Source: Phallusia mammillata
Taxonomy: Eukaryota > Chordata > Ascidiacea > Phlebobranchia > Ascidiidae
Assembly (NCBI GenBank): GCA_003260075.1
Contig: QLIY01000004.1
Span: 355,910-419,909, forward strand
Direction of reading: 5' to 3'
Length of the DNA: 64,000 nucleotides
Under the pieces are notes generated by a model that was not told the DNA's origin, ran no database searches, and worked only from the letters and a program-made list of their open reading frames with translations. The position numbers and the translations under genes are program-made. Below are positions 12,301-23,125 of this stretch, piece by piece (position 1 is the stretch's first letter; every line of letters starts with the position of its first letter).

Positions 12301-15300
12301 AACCGCGGTGACTTTGCCAACAAAACCCTTTCACATTACGATGCACTCGAGCAATTCTAACCTGAGTATACTGACGGCTCTTTTACAGTCCTTGGTGGAC
12401 TTGGAAGAGGAGTAGATGGACGAGATCCCTTGTAATTCGGACTAGATTCAGAACTCGTCAAAGGCGATGTCGTTGTTTTGAAACGAGACCCGTATTCAGA
12501 TGAGGCAACCCGTACTACCTATAAAACATCACGGCATTGGCATGAAAAGTTTTGTTTTGACTGCGTGGTGAATGCTTGCTGGGTGCAAATTGTTTTTCGG
12601 CAAAATCATATATAACTTGGCAACACATATCCTCTGTGCACTTTTATCTTTTCATGTTAAAACAATTCTTGTTAATGAGATGATACTCTTTTTCAGTTTA
12701 TTTACTTTCTGTTTTTTGGAGCAGCTAACATTGTAGAATTGTACAATCTCTGAATTAGCAGGAGGTTACAATTGTGCACAACACATGTCCGTACGTAAGG
12801 TCACTCACGCCGAACTGTACCTCATTAAATGTGATGCTTCGACTTGATCCGGTTCTTGGTGGTGAACCGGGGAGTTTTAGAATAGATCCAGTGGTAGAAC
12901 CGATTCGCATAGCCGGTTCTCCACTTCGCGATTCTAGCGGAGCCCGTTCGGAATCATGACTCAGAGAAAATGGGTTTGTGCGAGTGATGTAGCTCCATAG
13001 CACCCCTTGGTGGTTTTGCTCAGGCGGATCAGTTTTAGGGATGTCCCGGTGCCAGGTGGTGGGAAAATCTTTGTATCCTTCAAGTTGTCTACATAAAAGG
13101 TGATGGTGGTATTTACACCTAATAATGTATGCTCGAAGTTTGTACGCAAATGTCATCTATCTGCATCCAAAATCTAACCCCGTAACCTACATCTGACTGT
13201 TATAAGCCTTAGTTTATTTCACATGTCCCTTGGAATCGATTAGTATTAACGGTGCAGAAATGTGGTCTAACCAAACCTCTATTGAGAACGGCACCTTAGT
13301 GTAGGGGTGTCCAAACTTTTTTTGATGGGGGCCAGTTTTTACCAGGCGAAGACGCCCGCGGGCCAACGTTTTTTTAGAATCAGAACACAAATATACGGGA
13401 TTTAAGGAAATTGTGAGATTTTGTTGCGTCAGCAACCGGTGAAGAAGGTTCCATGGAAAGCTTTTGCGTTAAGTGGTAAGTCGCCAAAACCCCAAAACGT
13501 AATCCAAACTATGGCGTTACATACACAACACAATTTGTAAAAACAGCCGCGGGCCACGTGATATGCCGCCGGGGGCCGCATTTGGCCTGCGGGCCGCACT
13601 TTGGACACCCCTGCCTTAGTGCAACCAGAGAAAGGTCCTTCATAAAGGTGAAGCTTATGACTCAAACCGGCACTACCCATACTCAGTGGTTTTCTTAAAG
13701 ATTAACTATGACGCGTGACCAAAAATGTTACTATTGGACCCTCGAAGTTTACAATATGCTTGTGACCGCCATGTACCAAACCAAGACCTTTATAACAGGG
13801 AACTTAATTTAATTTTACACATATTTTACTTTACACGTAGGTGCGTATGTAAGTTCTAAAAGTTGAGTATGGGACATAAAAAATACAAACACATGTTGTG
13901 AAACATCTTTACCTGACTAAAATAAAGCACTGAATCTGGAGAAAAAATTGGAAAGGGGATTTGCTGTCTATTTATATTTGATTTATATAAATCATACCTG
14001 TCATGCAGGTCTGTTAACGTTCCACGGTCGCTAATCTTCTCTGTCGTGAACTTTAATCCGGTTCTGTAGCGTTCTTCAGTGTCTGGTGTTTTATTCACCA
14101 GAAGCTGATTTAGGCGTCCCAGGTCCTCGTGTACCTGTAAAATTCCAGTCAAATACCTGCAAGTGATTCGTGATTGTTTTGTGTTTAATATCCATGTTCG
14201 AATAAAACATTATCTATTGGAATAGCGAATTTGGTGATGTCTACACCGTTTTCGTCAAAATTTATGTAAACTGATAAAATGTGGTAACCAGGTAGTTTTG
14301 TTTGGTCAGTCGTCTTGTTGTTGGGTTTTCTAGTTCCATTTACACAAAGATGGGAATTATTTTTGCTTATAAAAGTGTGACTATATGATAAGCAGTACTA
14401 AAGCTATATTTGTTTACCTTACAAAACCTTTTTTTTATCTAAGCAAACTTTTCCAAGTCAACAAATCATTCCTATGGCCCAGTTTGTTTTCGTTTTGCTC
14501 AGTCATCTATATCTGTATTTTGTTTTCGTTGATAAGAATGATTCGGTTTTGTAACAATAGTTTTATACTTTACCTGTTCAGCATGTTGATCGAGTGCTTT
14601 TGGTTGCACTCGGGTTCCCATCTGATCAATTTTGTTTCTCAGTGAGTTCATGTCGTAACTCGAGCGGTAGTGGAGCTCCAACCTTTTCTGTTCATTTTCT
14701 CGTTCAATAATCTACAAAGAAAATTGTAGGTTTCTATGTGGACAGACGTAATCTTTGTCAAGGATTTTTTCATATACACCGGGTTTAAGTTTCGTATACA
14801 TACACACCGGGTTTCATATACACCGAATTTAACATTTTTGCAAATGTTACTTATTTTGTTTCTGCTTCGATTTTGAACAGTTTAGGCCACTTTAAAAAGT
14901 TTGTCTTAAGTTAACCTTGAATCTTTCTTCTCGTTCATCTTGGTAGTCCTTCAGGTAGTGCTTAGTCTCCTCGGGAAGAGAGATTTGCTCCTCAATAGTC
15001 TTGGGGAGGTGATCATATTCTCCTGAAGTCCTTGGATCTGCCTCACTTGACTTCTTTGACGCAACCGTTGTAAGACCTGTAAATAACGTTAAATCGTGTT
15101 AGATTTCAATGTCTGTACTCTCAACCCATTGTTAAAATTTCTTTTTAAATATTTTACTTCAATACAGTCTATGCGTGGGTGATGAAGCATTACATACGAA
15201 ACCGCACGACCGAAAATGGTCTTTAAAATACTTCAAATCTGCTGAATATATATTAAAGTTGCAGTGTATATGGTACGAAAGTGATTTAAAATTCGCAAAC

Positions 15301-18300
15301 CGGCGACCACTGGTATATATGCCGCAAACTGGAGACCGCTGGTATATACAATCATTTGTCACGATTTGTGCAAGAAAAGCCGAAAACCAGCAGGTATGCC
15401 AGGAGTTGTAATGACAGCGGTTGTATGACAATATACATGGCCAGCATTTTGGGGGGAATGACTTACCATGTTCTGGATTGCGTTGAAGTTGAATTTTCTT
15501 CCATTGTTCATCTACATCTGGATCTTCGTCCTCGCTTTTTACCATGGCCGATTTTGATCGAATCTTGTCGGATGCTTCACGCTGCAAGCACATACAAATA
15601 TTGTTTTAACGACACCGACGTATTGAATGTTCATTCAAGGATTTAAACACGACGTTAAGCTGACCAAACCTAACATAAGCGCAAGCCTTTGCTTGTAGTA
15701 TTACAATTTATATTTTCATTAAATCACATGAATCCGACTCTGGGTTTAGATGATTTTGAAAAAAGGTTTTAATGCAAATTTTATGATTTTAAAATTATTA
15801 TTGGTAAAACTAAATTAGCCTAAGTTACAAACCAACAGTTTTCTAGGTGCTTGGAAAAGTAATATGTGTTTTTTTTTGTTAATCATAATACGCCAGGCCT
15901 ATTAAAGGCATTATGCCGAACCAGCCTGTCACCAAGCATTCACCACATGGCAAGGCGTAGACCAGAAAAATCTAGTATGCGGTGGGATTCGAACCCACGA
16001 CAGGAGTCTTTCCAGGACTCGCGCTCAACCAACTGAGTTATACAAGCTCAGTGGAGAACCCGCCAAAAGTTTAATCACAAGCACCGTTGCCTGCCTCGTA
16101 CGCTGCACATGTCCGCTTCGTAGTAGGGGTTCGACGAGTAATCACTTTACCTCGTTATAACTCCTAGCGTGGTCAGCTGACATTCGTCCAGTTTTGTACC
16201 ATTCATCTTTGCGGCGAAGAGATTTAGGAGTACTCGGAAGTGACGAATACTCGCGAGTATCCATCACATCCGGAGTATCAGGATCCGGATCCTCTTCCGG
16301 GTATCGAATCTTTGCTTCTAGATGGCGCTTGTTTTGATACATTCTAGCGTAACGGCCTTCCATTGGCCGTGGTGGAATATATGACGGAGCAGTTGCTGGC
16401 ATCTACCAAAAACATGTTGGTGTATTGATGAACAACATGTAGCAATAAGATTTTAAGTCCAGTGTGTGCCACTGTGATAGTGGAGGTCCAGAGTGATGTA
16501 TTTGTCGTATTAAGCTAATAAATGTTTTCCGGTGTTGACAATATTTGAAAGTAAAAAAATCTAATTGACGCTAATACAATGTGTTGGCCAGAATTCTGAG
16601 TAAGTTAATTAATGTGCGAGTTCTAATAATAAAACAGGAAATTTGGAAGGGCACAAATTCAAGGTAGGTTCGTCACTTAAATATATAAAACAGCATCACA
16701 TTTACCATGTCGTCATTCCTTGTTTCCCTGCCTGACGAAATCTCATCCACCATTTTTTTGTGGTAATCATCCAAATGAAGAGCGTTGGACGGTCCATAAC
16801 CTATAAGTGTAAAAACAAAAGTTCTCGGCGATTCGTAAAACATATAACCTGATTATGTAAATTTTGTCAAATACTAACTCCTTTATGGCAAAAAATGGAC
16901 ACGTTGGTATTGTACTTAATTGAGAAACACCCTGGAAATCAATTAAAAAACCCAACAAATATCTAATAGACAGTAAATGCCGAAATTCTATGTATATCAG
17001 GCAGCGGTTCAATCTTCTCCCTCTACATTCTTAGTTAGATTAGAGATTAGATTTTCACACAACGTTTGGAATTTCCCATCCCACTCTGACGCATTACAAA
17101 AAAAGTCTAGCCACGAACTGCCTTCTGGCTAAGATGGCCATACTGTGTTGGAGATGCAAAACTTTAGTTGTTTGTGTATTAACTGGGCCACAAAAATGGC
17201 AAAGTTCCAATACGTTACAGTAATAAGCTAACAGCTTTAAGTCTTATTCATAAACCAAAAATCCGGGCAATTTTTATTTACCTTTCGTCAGTTATTTATA
17301 GCCGTGGCAGTTTTTACATCTAGCATTTTTTATCATGTATTGTCCATCACAGAACTAATCAACATAAAAACCTGTAAAGTTGTAGTCGTATGTTGTTTTC
17401 CATTGATCACGTTCTACGTTGCGAAGTGCGTTTGTGGTCCTCAGCTCTAATCGTTGATCTTCCTCTCGTAAACGCAGGTTTGGTCGAATCTAAGGAACGG
17501 ATTTGTGCACACGTACAAATAACAAATCACCATGCGAGAATGCTACAGCAATACTAAGTGACGGCATAAGCATCTCGTGATACAAAGAAATAGGTGCGCT
17601 TTTACACCTGGAAAAAGATTTTCTCACCGACTAACGATACTGCAACCCCTGGTTACCATGGCTTATTTATTTTATTATGCGTACCCATTTCTGGGACCAT
17701 TGTAAGGAAAATACCAAATTATTTTTTCGCGATAATTGATAATAACATTACGTATAACTTTTTGCTTGATTAATACGAAAGTGAGCAATGTCTCGGCTTA
17801 CAAGTTTGGGTGTAATTGGGTAGTATGGCTGTCTACCGCCATCCGGTGACTTCATAAGTTGGTAATAGTCGTCTTCGCCTGGCCACGTGAGGGCCTTCTT
17901 GTCGCTTTCCTGTGGGTTGTCTTGCAGCTCGCGACGGAATGGTGAACCTTAAGCAGACTTTGTATAATAGTTGCAAATAGGCCCAGATGTTTGACAAGGA
18001 AATTTCACTAATCCTTCTAATTTTATATACCTTTAGATTTGGTTACTGTCAGCTTCATGGCTTTATGTTTAGGATGTAATTAACAAGTATTATTAATAAG
18101 TGTTCTTTTCAAAAAGTTTTAAATAGTAAAAACTCCAAAATTTACCGAAAAGTCCAAAATAACAGGTTACCAAAGCGAGTTAAACCAGTTGGTTTCCCCA
18201 TTGTAGTACAAGAAATTTGAGAAATTGACCTGTTTTGCTAATTGGATAACCTTACCTTTAGATTTGGAAACTACTGTAACGTTGTGACCACTAGCAGGCG

Positions 18301-20244
18301 TGTTCGGGTGTAGTGGTTGAGTGGAACGAGCTGGATCCCCTGTTTGGGGATCGTCTGGCGTGTTGAACTTTGGAAATAGGGCTAGTCTTGGTGTGTGAGA
18401 TGCATACGGGTGCTCGGCCGGGAACGGCAGGTTGATTTGGCGCTTGCTGTAAAACATTCATATTTTATTGACTGCAGAAACCACATTCGGCAGAAACATG
18501 CGACTTTCAACTTTTTTCGTAATCAATCGAACTCGTCCTAGATATAGGCAAGATTACATCGCCATACTTTTATACATTCATTACTCAAAAAGTCCATTAT
18601 TTCCGTATGTAGCTGTTTAATACACGGATGTAGTATATTCTTTTAAACATAGATTTAAAAAACTCTAGTGTTCAGTTATGCTGTAATTGCTATTGGCTTA
18701 AGACATGTCTGACACTCCTGTACCGTTAGGTTGTGTTTACTGTGGTACGAAGCTTACACCCAAGGAAGGTAATAAAGGCGTGGTCAGTGTTCACCAGAGA
18801 AGTCAGAAAAAGTAAACCAACCGAAAACAAACGTGCTGAAAATCTCTTTAGTGTTTATGTCCCCAAAAGCTTGACCGAAATCATTACCCGGCATTTTTTA
18901 ATGCAGCATGACAGCTTATTTTCTGGCGCTTGAGGTGTCATAGATGTACGTTGTTATACTTCACTTACTTCATTTCTTTGTCCGGCGAAGGTGGCAGTAC
19001 TTGGTCGCTTGTGCGAACGTGACTCTTATTCAGCTTCGTAAGATCATAATATTGTTCCACTTTCAAATCACGTGGGTCACTGGCACCGCTGCCGTAATGT
19101 CTGTGTCCCTGATGAGTTGAAACACCGAACACTATTGCTGTCATTCTATATTTCAACTTGATTAATCCTATTTCACAAATTCTATGGGAAATTTGGACAT
19201 ATATTTTGATTTACTTTATTGCTTTACTGTTTTTCTCAAGCTGCCTTTCGATCATCACTAAGTTTTTCACTTATTTCCTATAAGTTTTATTTTGGTACTA
19301 TAGCTTATTTAACTGATCAACATACCGTTGTACACACAAGCAGGCTTAAATTAAATTTACAATAAGTCTGCAGTTTGTGTGCGGTTCAGATCTACTATCT
19401 AGTATGGCAAGGTGTAACTATCTAATCGAAGACATTAGAAGAGTAAGCAAAAAACGATTGCCTGTGTCAAGATTTTATAAAGCAAACAACGTTGGCCTTA
19501 AATTTATGACCTGTGTCATGGTTTATTAAACGGTGTGCGCATTTTACGATCGTAGGTAATTGTTTGTTTTATTGATTTCGACATGTATGTTCTGACTTCA
19601 ATTGTAAACTGGCTTGGTGTATAACATTTAACAAACATTTGACACAACGTATTGGGCCAATGATGAATTTCCGTTTCGTGCCCTACCTTTTGAACAACTT
19701 CTGGAGGGTAACCTTTAGGTTTTGTAAACTCAGATGGAAGTTGAACTTTCTGCAGTCCGCCGTACTCACGCAGGCGTCCCCATGGCAACAAAGGTTGCTT
19801 GTCCAAGCTGGCACGAAACTTTTCAAATCTGCGTACAACAAAAGTAAAATTAAATAGAAACACGTATATATTTCTGTAATTAGGATATCTTGCCCATTTA
19901 GGAGTTGGTGAAGTTGTAGATGATATGTGAAAAAGGTCAATAAATGTGTACTGAAGTAAAATTGCGCGTTTAACGATTGACAATTCGCATGCCATAAACG
20001 AGCATTAGAAGTAATAGCCGCACGTAAAATTTATCTGTCCAGGTTAACGTCAAGTCTATACAAGAAATGAATAGGCCAATGGTCGTTTATTTGCTTGCAC
20101 TTACCGACTTGGGTTCACGGTGACTCTGTCCAATTGCAGTGGAGTGAACAGCTCATTTGACGCCAAGTTTTGCGACAAGTGGTCCGTGCCGAGGGTTTCC
20201 CGGTAGAAGTGGCTGAGTGGCTGTGAGGCCTGCACGGCAGTCAT
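6339..20244 (-). CDS. SPMIP4: Sperm microtubule inner protein 4 (C7orf31 orthologue), 16 exons
   Basis: Exons 5'->3': 20105-20244, 19687-19828, 18969-19108, 18256-18446, 17802-17947, 17372-17489, 16706-16800, 16151-16402, 15467-15581, 14916-15076, 14574-14711, 13998-14134, 12809-13088, 12387-12518, 7360-7415, 6339-6477. All junctions are GT-AG and phase-consistent, giving about 793 codons (human protein about 590). Recognised by its block order: LPWGRLREYGG; HRHYGSG with VEQYYDLT; LPFPAEHPY; KKALTWPG; LHLDDYHKKMV; PPRPMEGRYARMYQNKR; C-terminal HQFYGFNSYHFYN. These match the C7orf31/SPMIP4 family, a luminal protein of sperm axonemal microtubules. The start is the first Met of exon 1, before a conserved N-terminal block. 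Exon 13 could end at 12821 instead (four residues fewer). The central region is longer and less conserved than in the human protein. Intron 14 (about 5 kb) carries a Penelope-like element; other introns carry a hAT MITE and a SINE. Confidence 0.9.
7841..9066 (-). pseudogene. Inverted PLE fragment: RT C-terminus plus GIY-YIG endonuclease
   Basis: On the minus strand, 8576-9019 encodes the end of the RT and the Cys/His linker (HPCKHCGLCGHY), and 8359-8712 encodes the GIY-YIG domain (DYGIYVANC ... CYVGQT). The two frames do not join. Compared with the right arm it lacks a 9-bp tandem duplication in the linker and has an early stop after KHIHIF. It has no RT catalytic core and cannot make a complete protein. 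Confidence 0.85.
7899..7939 (-). ncRNA. Hammerhead ribozyme motif, left PLE arm
   Basis: The reverse complement of the motif at 11232-11272, with the same core: stem I AGGAA/TTCCT, CTGATGA, GCC/GGC stem II, GAA. It lies in the inverted left arm, so it would be transcribed from the minus strand, the same sense as SPMIP4. Confidence 0.7.
9067..10597 (+). CDS. PLE reverse transcriptase, N-terminally truncated
   Basis: Open frame of about 510 codons from the arm boundary; the frame runs further upstream to 8942 only by reading antisense left-arm sequence. RT motifs in order: YPLLKTHK; motif A DVVALYPSLP; motif B GIITGDNHSVAIANI; motif C FIDDIIWV with the catalytic Asp pair; motif D region LELTFRS followed by VEFLDV. 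A Cys/His-rich linker (CKHFGLCGHCGHY) follows. The frame stops after HHNQHTRW, before the endonuclease, which is in another frame. The missing N-terminal part and the frame break suggest a defective copy. Motif B is unusual for PLEs, which mostly have a G-x-x-MGSPLS type. Confidence 0.85.
10598..10961 (+). CDS. PLE GIY-YIG endonuclease domain
   Basis: This frame is open from 10452, but its recognisable part begins near the end of the RT frame. It has YGIYVANCNECNACYVGQT, a GIY-x(10-11)-YVG core, then the conserved Arg in FSVRWRGHRATW, a downstream RHYASKH block and CEAKWQRILDAK. GIY-YIG nucleases at the C-terminus of the RT are the usual endonucleases of Penelope-like elements, nicking the target DNA for reverse transcription. 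It is one frame away from the RT and needs a frameshift, or an ancestral indel undone, to be joined to it. Confidence 0.85.
11232..11272 (+). ncRNA. Hammerhead ribozyme motif, right PLE arm
   Basis: AGGAA (stem I 5'), CTGATGA core, one T, GCC-loop ACATATA-GGC (stem II), GAA, a minimal AT-at-AT stem III, an A at the predicted cleavage position, then TTCCT (stem I 3'). All invariant hammerhead core positions seen are present, and stem I pairs perfectly over 5 bp. Very short stem III is typical of hammerheads in Penelope-like elements, which often act better as dimers. Activity is inferred, not shown. Confidence 0.75.
13302..13613. mobile_element. hAT-type non-autonomous element (312 bp)
   Basis: The ends read TAGGGGTGTCCAAACTTTT and, inverted, CAGGGGTGTCCAAAGTGCG. 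The body is rich in GGGCC/GGCCC. Perfect 8-bp target duplications CCTTAGTG flank it (13294-13301 and 13614-13621). The termini and 8-bp TSD fit the hAT superfamily. No transposase. It lies in SPMIP4 intron 12. Confidence 0.9.
15885..16055 (-). mobile_element. tRNA-derived SINE, copy 1
   Basis: On the minus strand the head resembles a tRNA: D-arm region TAACTCAGTTGGTTGAGC (A box), an anticodon stem GAGTC/GACTC with loop CTGGAAA, and a T-arm GGGTTCGAATCCC (B box). The acceptor ends do not pair well, so it is not a functional tRNA. A body follows that is shared with the copy at 44030, including TTGCCA(C/T)(A/G)TGG and ATGCTTGGTG. It sits in the SPMIP4 intron between the exons at 16151 and 15581. 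Confidence 0.8.
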
Positions 20245-22396
20245 GATAACCTGTTACTTACTACCAGCCAAAGTTAACCTATGTGAAATGTCAGTTTCTG
20301 TTAAACTCTGTGGCCACATGTAGCCGCAAGCTCAAGTTATACGTTGTTGGGGCAACCTGGCTAATTTATGCACAACCCGTAGGTTATTTAACCTGTTTTC
20401 TCAGTCTAACGAACTGCTCTAAAATTTCGTTTAGCTGCTATGATTGGAAGATATTTACTTTATGCTTAACACATATCAGTAAAAGCACACACGTTCATAG
20501 ACATCTCTATGGACTTTTTCTTCACTACTAAAAAATAATCATTCTTTGTTTTCATATTTTGTCCTTTATGCTGTTGGCTTATAAACACTATTGGGCTTGG
20601 AATCAAATTAATACAGTATTATGTTCTCTCAATGTGTGAACAATGTTGACTCGACCAATGTCTTGTCTAATCTATCAATGAGCAATGTTTGTCCAAAACC
20701 TGCGACGTGAATTCAATCAAATAGTTTCCTACCGGTGTTCCAACAAATATTTGCGTTGTTACAAGGAGCGGTAGATCGCATTGCCCAATATTGACCATTC
20801 CACGATATTGCGCGCTGTGGTTTCTGCTATACTCTCTTGGGGTGGTGTCCAACACCATAAACCTCTCCTTGTCTGTAATTTTCTAAACTATTTCATGACC
20901 GGATTTGCGTCAGATTGTTGACTTTATTGTTGTAATTGGAATGAATCTTGTATTACAGGAAAATAGCTCTTATAAGACTTTGGTTTGAACAAAAGTAGCT
21001 GTATAAACGTCTGCATTAAACACAATGGAAAAATGTCGTAATTTCGCTTTAAAAACCTTTTCTGACTTAAAAAATCTGTCTACGTCGCAAATCAGTGTAC
21101 ACAGTCTATTGAAGCGCGTCACTTAAACGGAAAACTTGAACTTGTTCTGCACCACGCTGTGCCAACACAAGATTAGCTTTGTTAGTGGGTCTTCGCCTCA
21201 ACAAAATGATGTGTATGTTAGGCCCCGGGTAGAAGGGCCCTTCAGGCGCGCGACAATAGTTCTGAGAGCTCCTGTGCTCTCAAAAGCGGGCCTTCTGTTG
21301 ATTTTAAATTGTACAGGCGACGTTAGAATCCATTTAAAGGGCGACTAAACAAAGCTACCTATCAACAAAAGGCCGTCTGCCGAAACAGATATGGGTCCTA
21401 TACTGGAATGAATATAGGAGTATCCGTTTACAAACCGTCGTGCTACAAATGATTGACAAGTGCTTTTGATGCGGTACTGAACATAGCGATTACAACCTGA
21501 CGAAATCGAGTCTCTGACTGCTACATGCCAAAGCAATGTTTTCGTTGCTTTGGCAACATATTTAGTTCTTCAGCATATTTGTTTTTCAAAATTGCTAATC
21601 AACTGTTTGCCGCACGTTTTTGTGTTTGCCAAAAGACTGGTACGAAAGCAACAATTAAAATTGGCTCTTTATACCCACTTAACGAAACCTCATAGGGTTC
21701 GTCGCTTTAGTTTTTAGACATAACTTGTAAAAACTTGACTAAACTGCTACGATGAATGGCACTTGTGGCAAGAAAAAAAATACGAGGCAATTATGATCTG
21801 ATGCCATGGTCCCCCTTGGTTAACGTATAAGCTACAAACAAAAGACAAAAAAACACAGTCAGTAATGATTTGTAAGTCACGATGTACTTATATCCACTGG
21901 CATTAAAAATCGCAGTTTGATACTAAGGACTTGCGGGCGTTGGAACAACCGAACCATCTCCCGCAGTTTGGTACAAACGTTCAGCACCATAAATGGGGTG
22001 TCGCCTTTCATAGAAGTATTTACTGTAACGTCCGATTTCAAAAGGTCACCCGATTAAATGCCCCGTTTGACAATAGCTAGGTGTTTTGCTATTATACTTC
22101 TCCTTTGTTGAAAACACGGTGCGGTCGTTTTCATTCAGGACTCATTTTTGAGGTCTCCACAAGTAATGAAAGGATATTTTAAAGGTCAGAGAATACCTTG
22201 GTGATAAATGGGGTGGAGAAATATTAGGAAAACTCGACCGCGTTCGTACTCAAACGGCGATTATTCCACAGTAGCCAACTTCGTTGCATTTTATCAATGC
22301 GTAAAAGATGTCCATCAATTTTTTTATCCCATATAACTTAGATATATTACAGAAGAAACCATTAACAAAAAATATTTTTTCCATTAAGGCAAAAAA
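20245..22396. other. Intergenic region upstream of SPMIP4
   Basis: No exon or RNA gene was recognised. It should include the SPMIP4 promoter and any 5' UTR exon, but no TATA box or other site could be assigned. A locally GC-rich patch around 21220-21310 stands out from the AT-rich background without an explanation. Confidence 0.5.
22391..22396 (-). terminator. Pol III terminator of tRNA-Gly
   Basis: Six T residues on the minus strand immediately after the tRNA discriminator base, the standard RNA polymerase III stop signal. Confidence 0.85.
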
Positions 22397-22468
22397 TGCG
22401 TCGACCGGGAGTCGAACCCGGAACTAGTGCTTGGAAGGCACCAATGCTAACCGTTACACCATCGACGC
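22397..22468 (-). tRNA. tRNA-Gly (UCC)
   Basis: 72-base cloverleaf on the minus strand. The 7-bp acceptor stem GCGTCGA/TCGACGC is fully paired, with discriminator A. A box TGGTGTAACGGTTAGCAT, anticodon loop CTTCCAA with anticodon TCC, and T-arm CGGGTTCGACTCCCG (B box) are intact. It closely follows the animal tRNA-Gly(UCC) pattern. No intron. A T6 terminator follows at once. It looks functional and lies between SPMIP4 and IPO13. Confidence 0.95.
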
Positions 22469-23125
22469 GACGGCGAAGGCTTGTCTTTTTTCCCTTTATG
22501 ACGCATAATCGTGCTGCTGGTTCCGAAATAAATTTGCTCTTTATTGCCCACTAATGTCCACTTACTTTTTTTTGTAGCAAACACTTAATTTATAATAAAT
22601 ACAGGTTGTTCAAGTTCAAGCTTCCCAAGTGAGTTTTATCTTGTTTTTTTTGTGTTTTACACGTTCACTGCTATTATGTCACTGCACTTGCCCAAGACTT
22701 GATTGCCGTATCCATTTTAGCATCAAATCTTGTCTGCCTTCCAGAGAATTGAGTCTTACCAACGATAAAGTATTCTGTTTTTTAAAGTTTGTTGGAAAAA
22801 CGAGATACACACAACGGAGAACAAAAAAAAATTGTCACAATTGTTCCGCTATGCATTGGCTTTGAGTAGAAAATGTTGAAAGTAAACAAAAACTGAACTA
22901 GACGGAAAACAAACAACAGTGACGATACGTTGTGTCAAGGTATTAGCAAGTACATGTACGAATACCTCGCCTGTCTCTGCGATATAACACGATTGAATTT
23001 TGTCAACGATTTGTGTATAAATACTGTTTTGAAACCAACAAAAACAAAAAAAGCAAGTTTTCGATTACAGAAAAGGCCAGGACTGGCTTCACAGTCCTAA
23101 AAAATACAAAACATAAACCACAGAA
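22469..23125. other. Intergenic, 3' of IPO13 and 5' of tRNA-Gly
   Basis: Presumably IPO13 3' UTR and the tRNA upstream region. No coding frame with conserved features. A minus-strand AATAAA (TTTATT in the given strand) lies near 22538, far downstream of the IPO13 stop; no nearer canonical signal was seen. Confidence 0.5.

Noticed and set aside
12357..12386. Stop codon downstream of the SPMIP4 exon at 12387-12518, taken first as the gene end
   Set aside because: A phase-compatible donor (ACT|GTAAAA) precedes it, and two further exons at 7360 and 6339 encode the conserved C-terminus.
15985..16050. Possible tRNA-Ser(GGA) gene on the minus strand
   Set aside because: The acceptor stem does not pair, there is no long variable arm, and the sequence continues into a body shared with 44030-44240, so it is a SINE head.
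21210..21345. GC-rich patch upstream of SPMIP4
   Set aside because: No RNA gene fold, protein motif or repeat could be assigned.
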